Shown in pieces: positions 32,497-38,742 of a DNA stretch of 38,742 bases (the first letter of the stretch is position 1; every line of letters starts with the position of its first letter). A program made the translations under genes and the position numbers. Where the stretch lies: the NCBI RefSeq assembly GCF_020907985.1, contig NZ_JAJJPA010000063.1, positions 1 through 38,742 on the forward strand, read 5' to 3'. The notes under the pieces were generated by a model. It was not told the DNA's origin and searched no databases. It was given only the letters and a program-made list of their open reading frames with translations. This DNA comes from Kitasatospora humi (lineage in GTDB: Bacteria > Actinomycetota > Actinomycetes > Streptomycetales > Streptomycetaceae).

Positions 32497-32827
32497 CCCG
32501 CGCGGCCGGGGCGGTGAGCCGCTCCCGGCCGTGACCGGTGGCGCCGACCCCACCAACCGCGCCGACCCCACTGGTGCCACCGGTGTGGTCGGCGCGGTGC
32601 TGTCCGCTCCCGCTCCGCACCGGATGACGCCTGCGGCAGGATCCGGCTGGACCGGCGGCGGCGGACCTCACACCCCTGAGGCCCTCCCGGCCCCGTCCCC
32701 CGCCACGGTTGACCCCGTTTCGACATGCTTCCGGGCCGCGCTGCCCCCTTCCTGGTGGAGGGGGCTGCGCCGGGTACGGAAGAATGTCGGCCGAGCGGGG
32801 CAACCCTGAGGGGGGATCAAGTGTCCA
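32497..32827. other. Gap where asd might be expected
   Basis: 331 bases with no convincing coding sequence and no remnant of aspartate-semialdehyde dehydrogenase. An open frame at 32453-32809 overlaps the ask end and has biased, unconserved composition. Confidence 0.6.
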
Positions 32828-33463
32828 ATGGGCGTGACAGACCTGGCAGTGGTGGGTGCGGTGGCGAGGCCGCCCCGAGTGCGCCCGGCCCCGCAGAGCG
32901 GCGTGCGCCCGGATCCCGTGCGGCGACCCGTTGAGGCGGAGGTGACGGCGGCGGCCACCGAGCAGGTCGGCGCGAGCGTCGACCTGCTGACCACCACCTA
33001 CCAGGCCCACTACCGCTCGCTGCTGCGGCTGGCGGCGCTGCTCCTGGACGACCAGTCCTCCTGCGAGGACGTCGTGCAGGAGGCGTTCATCCGGGTGCAC
33101 TCGGCCAGGCGGCGGGTGCGGGAGCCGGAGAAGATCCTCGCCTATCTCCGGCAGACCGTGGTCAACCTCTCGCGCAGCACGCTGCGCCGGCGGATCCTTG
33201 GGCTGCGTCTGCTGCCCAAGCCGATGCCTGACATGGCCAGTGCAGAAGAGGGTGCCTACGATGCACTGGAACGCGACCAGTTGAAGGCCGCGCTGCAGCG
33301 CCTGCAGCGCCGCCAGCGGGAGGTCCTGGTGCTGCGTTACTACGCGGACCTGACGGAAGCCCAGGTCGCCGAGGTGCTGGGGGTCTCGGTGGGCGCGGTC
33401 AAGGCCTACGGCTCACGCGGCCTGGCGGCCCTTCGGGTGCTGATGGAGAGCGGTCATGACTGA
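32828..33463 (+). CDS. ECF sigma factor (SigE-like family)
   Basis: 211-aa RNA polymerase sigma factor. Sigma-2 region: YRSLLRLAALLLDDQSSCEDVVQEAFIRVH (key words LAALLL, CEDVVQEAF); sigma-4 region: REVLVLRYYADLTEAQVAEVLGVS (key words YYADLTEAQVAEVLG) with the recognition helix GAVKAYGSRGL. The first 40 residues are extra and Arg/Pro-rich; GTG 32942, preceded by GAGGCGGAG, gives a family-length protein and may be the true start. It overlaps the next gene by 8 bases. Confidence 0.92.
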   Translation: MGVTDLAVVGAVARPPRVRPAPQSGVRPDPVRRPVEAEVTAAATEQVGASVDLLTTTYQAHYRSLLRLAALLLDDQSSCEDVVQEAFIRVHSARRRVREPEKILAYLRQTVVNLSRSTLRRRILGLRLLPKPMPDMASAEEGAYDALERDQLKAALQRLQRRQREVLVLRYYADLTEAQVAEVLGVSVGAVKAYGSRGLAALRVLMESGHD

Positions 33464-34622
33464 GCAGCAGCACGACGGCACGGGCGCGGTGCCCGTGCCG
33501 GGCGGCCCGGAGCCGGGGCCCGACTCGGGCGAGGAGCAGGCGGTGCGGGCCCTGCTGCACCGTGCGGTGGCCGAGGTCCAGCCGTCACCCGACGCGCTGG
33601 CCCGGATCCGGCGTGCCGTGCCGGCCCGTCGTGCCCGCTACCGGCAGGCCTGGACGGGCGCGGCGGTGATCGTGGCGCTCACGGCCGTCGCCGTGCCCAC
33701 CCTGAACCGCCTCGGCGCGCTGCAGCTCTCCGACGGCTCGGCGGCCGGTACGGCCGCCCCGAGCGGCACCGAGGCGGCCCGGCCCGCTGGTGCGGTGCAC
33801 CGGACCAGCGGGCCGACCGTGCCCGTGCCGGTGCCCGGCGACGGCACGCCCAGCACGAGCGGTGCCGGCGCGTCGCCGACCACCGTCGGCCAGTCGGCCA
33901 AGCCCAGCAGCAGCGCCTCGGGCTCGCCGGCGCCGGCCGGTGCCGGCGCGGCGCCCAGCACGGCACCGGCCTGCGCCCGCGGCGACCTGGGCGGCGGCAC
34001 CGTCACGACCGGTCAGGCCGACCCCGGCGGGCGGGTGTACGGTGCGTTCACCGTGACCAACATCTCCGGTCACCCCTGCCTGCTCGGCGACCCCGGCACG
34101 ATCGGTGCGCTGGTCAGCGGCGGCGGCGCCGTCCGGGTGGTGCCGCACACCGCCGGCGACCCGGCGCCCGACCTGCCGGCCCCCGCGCCGGACAGCCCGC
34201 TGCTGCTGGCCGCCGGAGCGAACTACCGCATGGTGTTCGCCTGGGTGCCGGACACGCCCTGCCCGAGCACCGGGCCGGACCCGCAGACCACCGGCAGTGG
34301 CCAGCCCAGCGCGGCCGGGGCGAGCGCGAGTGCCGCCGCCGCCTCCCCGGGGGCGGTCAGCGGGGCCGGAGCGCAGGCCGGGGGTGCCCGGGACGCCGTG
34401 GCCTCCCCGGGGTCCGGGAGCGACGGCGGCGGCACCGCCGGACCCACCGGCCAGTCGGTTCCGCCCGCCTCGGCGTCCGCGAGCACACAGCCGTCGCCCG
34501 CGGTCACACCGGGCTCGCTGACCCTGACCTACCGCCCGTTGGGGGCGGCGCCGGACGTGGCGAGCGCCACCGTGGGCGGCGTCTGCGGCGGCGGCACCGT
34601 GTACCGCGCCGCCGTCCAGTAG
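33456..34622 (+). CDS. Membrane protein, probable anti-sigma partner
   Basis: 388-aa protein. The cytoplasmic N-terminus (about 65 residues) ends in a basic stretch, then one membrane span (about 66-82), then a long Ser/Ala/Pro/Gly-rich outer part with a DUF4232-like beta region (VYGAFTVTNISGHPCLLG; ANYRMVFAWVPDTPC) containing paired cysteines. Overlap with the sigma gene and topology suggest an anti-sigma factor or sensor of that sigma factor, but no ZAS motif is seen. Confidence 0.75.
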   Translation: MTEQQHDGTGAVPVPGGPEPGPDSGEEQAVRALLHRAVAEVQPSPDALARIRRAVPARRARYRQAWTGAAVIVALTAVAVPTLNRLGALQLSDGSAAGTAAPSGTEAARPAGAVHRTSGPTVPVPVPGDGTPSTSGAGASPTTVGQSAKPSSSASGSPAPAGAGAAPSTAPACARGDLGGGTVTTGQADPGGRVYGAFTVTNISGHPCLLGDPGTIGALVSGGGAVRVVPHTAGDPAPDLPAPAPDSPLLLAAGANYRMVFAWVPDTPCPSTGPDPQTTGSGQPSAAGASASAAAASPGAVSGAGAQAGGARDAVASPGSGSDGGGTAGPTGQSVPPASASASTQPSPAVTPGSLTLTYRPLGAAPDVASATVGGVCGGGTVYRAAVQ

Positions 34623-34668
34623 CGCCCCCTGCGCAAGGGCGTGTGTGAAAGGTGGTTACCGTGGGGGT

Positions 34669-35445
34669 GTGTACCGGTTCCTCCTGACTCCGCGGTGGCT
34701 CGGCGGCACGGTCCTCGCGATCGCCGCCATCGCGGTCTGCCTGTGGCTCGGCACCTGGCAGCTGAGCCGGTTCGAGGCCCGGGCGGAGCCGCACCACGCC
34801 ACCGCCGGAACCGGGCCGACCGGCGCCGCCAGCCCGTTGGAGTCCGTGCTGCCCGGCCCGGCGGCCAAGGTCAGCACGGTCACCGTGGGCCGCCCGGTGA
34901 CGGTGACCGGCAGCTATGACGCGGCGCACCAGCTGGCCGTGCCCGACCGCGTCGTGGACGACCGCCAGGGTTACTACCTGTTCACCCCGCTGCGCACCGC
35001 CGACGGTCGGGCCGTGGCGGTGGTGCGCGGTTGGCTGCCCGGTGCGCCGCCGGCGCAGCTGCCCGCGCCGCCGAGCGGTCAGCAGACCGTCACCGGCCGC
35101 CTGCAGGCGCCGGAGACCGGCGACACCACGGGCGCGGTGGCCGGCGGCCTGCCGGCCGGACAGCTGGGCATGATCAGCCCGGCGTCGCTCGTCAACCTGC
35201 TGCCGTACCCGACGTATGACGGCTGGGTGGCCGCCGATGACGTGCCGGCCGGGATGACCGCCGTGCCCACCGCGCAGCCGTCCGGTGGCGACGGGCTGAC
35301 CGCCCGGGCGTTCCAGAACCTCGGCTACACCCTGGAGTGGTTCGTCTTCGCCGGGTTCGCCGGCTTCATGTGGTTCCGGCTGGCCCGCCGGGAGGCGGAG
35401 GCCGCCCAGGACCGGGCGCTGGGCCTCGACCCGGTCCTGGAATAG
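34669..35445 (+). CDS. SURF1-like cytochrome oxidase assembly protein
   Basis: 258-aa inner-membrane protein. An N-terminal span (WLGGTVLAIAAIAVCLWLGTWQL) ends with the SURF1 GTWQLSR motif. The central outer domain has VTVTGSYD, YYLFTPLRT and VVRGWLPG, and the C-terminal span is GYTLEWFVFAGFAGFMWFRL. It assists haem A insertion or assembly of cytochrome c oxidase by family. GTG 34669 (VYRFLL) was chosen over 34645. Confidence 0.92.
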   Translation: MYRFLLTPRWLGGTVLAIAAIAVCLWLGTWQLSRFEARAEPHHATAGTGPTGAASPLESVLPGPAAKVSTVTVGRPVTVTGSYDAAHQLAVPDRVVDDRQGYYLFTPLRTADGRAVAVVRGWLPGAPPAQLPAPPSGQQTVTGRLQAPETGDTTGAVAGGLPAGQLGMISPASLVNLLPYPTYDGWVAADDVPAGMTAVPTAQPSGGDGLTARAFQNLGYTLEWFVFAGFAGFMWFRLARREAEAAQDRALGLDPVLE

Positions 35446-35494
35446 CCTCCGGACAGCCTCCGGCGAACGGCCTCGTGCGGCCCCGGCGGTTCCG

Positions 35495-37306
35495 CTACGT
35501 CCCGAGGTGGCGGCGGACGAAGTCCAGCTCCAGCCGCAACTGCTTGATCCGCTCCTCGACCACCAGCGAGCCGTGCCCGGCGTCGTAGCGGTACACCTCG
35601 TGCGGGACGCCGAGCTCCTCGAGCCGGGTCACGTAGTTCTCGATCTGCCGGATCGGGCAGCGCGGGTCGTTGACGCCGGCGCTGATGTAGACCGGCACCC
35701 GGACCTTCTCCACGTAGCTCAGCGGCGACGAGGCGTGCCAGCGTTCCGGCACCTCCTCGGGCGTGCCGCCGAACAGCGTGCGGTCCAGCGAGCGCAGCGC
35801 CTCCATCTCGTCCGCGTAGGCGGTCAGGTAGTCGGCGACCGGGACCGCGGCCAGGCCCAGCGACCAGGAGTCCGGCTGCACACCGAGCCCGAGCAGGGTC
35901 AGGTAGCCGCCCCACGAGCCGCCGGCTAGCACCAGCCGCTGCGGGTCGGCCAGCCCGGAGGCCACCGCCCAGTCGCGCACCGCGCCGATGTCCTCCAGCT
36001 CGATCAGCCCGACCCGCTCCTTCAGCGCGTCGGTCCACGCCTGGCCGTAGCCGGTGGAGCCGCGGTAGTTGACCCGGACCACCGCGAAGCCGTGGTCCAG
36101 CCAGGCGGCCGGTCCGGCGGCGAAGGCGTCGCAGTCGTGGTGCGTCGGCCCGCCGTGCACCTCGAAGACGGTCGGGAACGGGCCGTCGCCCTCCGGGCGC
36201 TGCACCAGGGCGTGCACCCGCCCGCCCGGGCCGTCGACCCAGACGTCCTCGACCGGCACCGAGCCGGGCGGCACCGGACCGGCTGCCCGGAGCACCACCC
36301 GCCCGGCGGTCGAGCGGACCACCGACGGCTCGGCGGCCGACGACCACAGGTACTCGACGGTGCCGTCCGGGCGCGGCGAAGCCCCGGCCACGGTGCCGCG
36401 CGGAGTGTCCAGGCGGGTCAGCACGCCACTCGCCAGGTCGTAGCTGAACAGCTCGCTGCGGGCCTCGTACTCGTGCTCCACCAGCAGGGCGGTGGCACCG
36501 GGCCGCCACTGGGCGGAGACGTCACCGGGCAGCGTGCGGCCGTCCTCGGTGCGCAGCGCCAGCTCGGTCTCGGTGCCGGTCAGCGGATCCCAGACGACCG
36601 GCTCCCAGCGGCCCCGGCGCTGGTGGGCGAGGAGCAGCCGGCTGTCGCCGGGGACCGGCGCGAAGCCCAGGCAGGCCAGTCCCCGGGGCTCCTCGCGGCC
36701 CGTCACCTCGTCGAGCTCGGCCACGGTCCGGCCGTCGGCGGTGGCGACCACCCGGACCGCGTTGTGCATCGCGTCGCCGTGCTCGGTGTGGTCGATGGCG
36801 AGCAGCGTGCCGTCGTGCGAGAGGTCGCCGACTCCGCCGTACTCGGCGTGCCGGTAGATCTCCACGGCCTCGGTGGCGCCGGGACGCAGCAGGTGCAGGG
36901 TGGTGCCGTCCTCGTCGGTGGAGCGGCCGACCACCGCGGTGCCGTCCCGGCCGAGTGCCAGGCCTGCCTCGTAGGAGGGGGCCAGCCCCGGCACGGCGGG
37001 CTCGTCGGCGCCGCCCTCGAAGGGCTGGCGGCGCCAGATGCCGAACTCGTCGCCATCGGTGTCGTCGAACCACCAGACCCAGGCGCCGTCGGGGGAGAGC
37101 GCGGCGTCGGTGGTGCCGTGCGGCCGGTCGGTGACCTGGCGATGGCTGCCGGTGGCCCGGTCCCAGGCGTAGACCTGGTAGGTGCCGGTCGCGTTCGACA
37201 CGTACAGTGAACGGTCGGGGGCGTCGTCCGCCCAGTCGGGGAGGGACACGCGTGCCGCCCGGAAGCGCTGCTCCCAGGCGGGCACGTGGTTCTTCTCGCT
37301 ACTCAT
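35495..37306 (-). CDS. S9 prolyl oligopeptidase-family peptidase
   Basis: 603-aa serine peptidase. The N-terminal 350 residues form the beta-propeller (repeats such as DAALSPDGAWVWWF and SHDGTLLAIDH). The alpha/beta hydrolase domain has Ser464 in GGSWGGYL, Asp547 in GVNDPRCP and His578 in DAGHGSL. No signal peptide, so cytoplasmic: likely acylaminoacyl- or oligopeptidase for short peptides. ATG 37306 was chosen; GTG 37315 in frame is possible. Confidence 0.94.
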   Translation of the reverse strand: MSSEKNHVPAWEQRFRAARVSLPDWADDAPDRSLYVSNATGTYQVYAWDRATGSHRQVTDRPHGTTDAALSPDGAWVWWFDDTDGDEFGIWRRQPFEGGADEPAVPGLAPSYEAGLALGRDGTAVVGRSTDEDGTTLHLLRPGATEAVEIYRHAEYGGVGDLSHDGTLLAIDHTEHGDAMHNAVRVVATADGRTVAELDEVTGREEPRGLACLGFAPVPGDSRLLLAHQRRGRWEPVVWDPLTGTETELALRTEDGRTLPGDVSAQWRPGATALLVEHEYEARSELFSYDLASGVLTRLDTPRGTVAGASPRPDGTVEYLWSSAAEPSVVRSTAGRVVLRAAGPVPPGSVPVEDVWVDGPGGRVHALVQRPEGDGPFPTVFEVHGGPTHHDCDAFAAGPAAWLDHGFAVVRVNYRGSTGYGQAWTDALKERVGLIELEDIGAVRDWAVASGLADPQRLVLAGGSWGGYLTLLGLGVQPDSWSLGLAAVPVADYLTAYADEMEALRSLDRTLFGGTPEEVPERWHASSPLSYVEKVRVPVYISAGVNDPRCPIRQIENYVTRLEELGVPHEVYRYDAGHGSLVVEERIKQLRLELDFVRRHLGT

Positions 37307-37351
37307 CCGAGTCACTCTGGCACGGGAGCCCTCGGGCTGGTCAACAGGGGC

Positions 37352-38742
37352 TCAGTTGCCGGACTCACCCGACCGGCCCGGCAGGCCCTGGACCAGCAGG
37401 GCCAGCAGCAGCTCCAGGGCCACCAGGGCCAGCAGGCTGAGGCTGAAGGCGTGGCCGAAGCCGTGCGCCAGGCTGCTGTAGAAGAGGTTGCCGAGCAGCG
37501 CGATCCCGAGCGCGCCACCCACCTGCTGGACGGTGGCGAGCACCCCGGCGGCCGAACCGACCAGCTGCGGGCTCACCCCGGCGAGCACGGTGCTGGTCAG
37601 CGGGCCGATCACCAGGCCCATGCCGAGGCCGTCGACGAACAGCCCGGGCGCCAGCCACCAGGCGCTGCCCGAGGTGCCGACCTCGGTGGCGGTGAGCGCC
37701 ATCAGGCCCAGGCCCGCGGCGAGCACCACCGCGCCGAGCGCGATCGCCTGCCGGCCCAGCCGGGCGGCGACCCGGGGCGCCGCGACGGAGGTGAGCAGGT
37801 AGCCGCCGCCGATCGCGGTGAAGAGCAGCCCGGACTCGAGGGCGTTCAGTCCGTGGCCCTGCTGCAGGAAGACGGCCAGCACCAGGAAGAACGAGCCCTG
37901 CCCGAGGTTGAAGGCCAGCTGGCCCAGGAAGCCCAGGCCCGCCGCGCGGTCCCGCAGCAGCCGGAAGTCGACCACCGGATCGGTGGCGAACCGGCGCTGG
38001 TGCACCGCGAAGGCGGTGAAGAGCAGTGCCGAGCCGGCCAGGCAGAGCCAGGTCCAGAGCGGCCAGCCCTGCGACTGGCCCTGGATCAGCGGCAGCACCA
38101 GGGCCGTGACGGCGGCGGTGACCAGCGCGGTGCCGGGCAGGTCGAGCCGCTGACGCTGCGGGGCGCGGGACTCGGGGACGCAGCGGCGCACCATCGCCAG
38201 CGTGGCCAGACCCACCGGCAGGTTGATCAGGAAGCAGCTGCGCCAGCCGAGGCCGAAGAGGTCGGCCTGGATCAGCAGGCCGCCGATCAGCTGGCCGAGC
38301 ACCGCACCGATGCCCATGGTCATGGCGTAGGAGCCGAACGCCTTGGCCTGCGCGGGTCCGCTGTAGGCGGTGCGCAGGATGGCCAGCACCTGGGGGCCGG
38401 TCAGCGCGGCGGCCAGGCCCTGCGCCACCCGGGCGGCGACCAGTGTTCCGGCGGTCGGGGCGAGGCCGCAGGCGGCCGAGGTGACGGTGAAGAGCAGCAG
38501 GCCGAGGGCGAACATCCGGCGCCGCCCGAACCGGTCGCCGAGCCGGCCGGCGGTGACCAGGCCGGCCGCCAGGGCCAGGCCGAAGCCGGCCACCACCCAT
38601 TGGACGGCGGTGGGGCCGGCCCGCAGTCCGCTCTGCAGCGACGGTATGGCCACGTTGACGATGAAGAAGTCCAGGGTGGTCATGAAGGTGGCGGTGAGCA
38701 CCACGGGGAGCAGGCCGCGCGGGGGCGCGGCGTGGGTGTCGA
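37352..38742 (-). CDS. MFS exporter, DHA2 (EmrB/QacA) type, 5' end outside window
   Basis: At least 463 residues. Begins inside the window edge with VVLTATFMTTLDFFIVNVAIP, the DHA2 first helix motif; further motifs are RLGDRFGRRRMFALG (motif A) and GIGAVLGQLIGG (motif C). About 14 hydrophobic spans fit the family. The frame is open to the end of the window, so the true start lies outside. It would export drugs or metabolites by proton antiport. Confidence 0.93.
   Translation of the reverse strand, partial: DTHAAPPRGLLPVVLTATFMTTLDFFIVNVAIPSLQSGLRAGPTAVQWVVAGFGLALAAGLVTAGRLGDRFGRRRMFALGLLLFTVTSAACGLAPTAGTLVAARVAQGLAAALTGPQVLAILRTAYSGPAQAKAFGSYAMTMGIGAVLGQLIGGLLIQADLFGLGWRSCFLINLPVGLATLAMVRRCVPESRAPQRQRLDLPGTALVTAAVTALVLPLIQGQSQGWPLWTWLCLAGSALLFTAFAVHQRRFATDPVVDFRLLRDRAAGLGFLGQLAFNLGQGSFFLVLAVFLQQGHGLNALESGLLFTAIGGGYLLTSVAAPRVAARLGRQAIALGAVVLAAGLGLMALTATEVGTSGSAWWLAPGLFVDGLGMGLVIGPLTSTVLAGVSPQLVGSAAGVLATVQQVGGALGIALLGNLFYSSLAHGFGHAFSLSLLALVALELLLALLVQGLPGRSGESGN

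Noticed and set aside
32453..32809. 118-aa frame between ask and the sigma gene
   Set aside because: Overlaps the ask end out of frame, low-complexity Pro/Ala/Gly composition, no ribosome site.

Overview
The window is high-GC actinomycete chromosome, most likely from the Streptomycetaceae (Streptomyces, Kitasatospora or a close relative). GC is very high, GTG starts are frequent, the SRP RNA is of the small Streptomyces type, and families such as DUF2637, DUF3631, DUF5063 and EACC1 are present. The left two thirds is mobile DNA accreted at the 3' end of a tRNA-Ser(GGA) gene. The right third is ordinary chromosome.

Element A (1-8127, partial) holds a tyrosine integrase cut by the window start, then four leftward genes: a CpXC-TPR-CHAT protease with a small partner, a zinc-finger acetyltransferase resembling eukaryotic Eco1/ESCO cohesin acetyltransferases, and an HNH nuclease overlapping it by 4 bases. 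These genes sit between the integrase and the attachment site, a place that is empty in element B.

Element B (8074-25987) is bounded by 54-base direct repeats of the tRNA-Ser 3' half. From left to right it carries: (i) a leftward, translationally coupled cassette with an octapeptide-repeat protein, peptide deformylase, MurB, a beta-lactamase-fold serine hydrolase, MurA with Asp in place of the fosfomycin-target Cys, a hexapeptide acyltransferase and a small membrane protein, headed by an XRE-TPR regulator with two tandem palindromes; (ii) an EACC1 plus caspase-HTH pair; (iii) mobilization and maintenance genes (small membrane protein, relaxase, MobC, DUF2637 membrane protein, iteron-rich candidate origin, DUF3631 ATPase); (iv) a divergent promoter pair with overlapping -35 boxes and shared repeats, an XRE repressor-like gene, a duplicated 182-base structured unit, an AlpA/Xis-like gene and the integrase. 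No FtsK/TraB-type or T4SS translocase was seen, so B looks mobilizable rather than self-transmissible.

The chromosomal side runs tRNA-Ser (minus), ffs, dnaX, ybaB, recR, a DUF5063 gene, ask, an ECF sigma factor with a membrane partner, a SURF1-like gene, an S9 peptidase and an MFS exporter. asd, often found next to ask in Streptomyces, is absent here.

The strongest candidates for undescribed biology are the ESCO-like acetyltransferase/HNH pair with its CHAT neighbour in element A, and the wall-precursor cassette with its octapeptide-repeat protein in element B. All functions are read from sequence motifs by eye; no database search was run.
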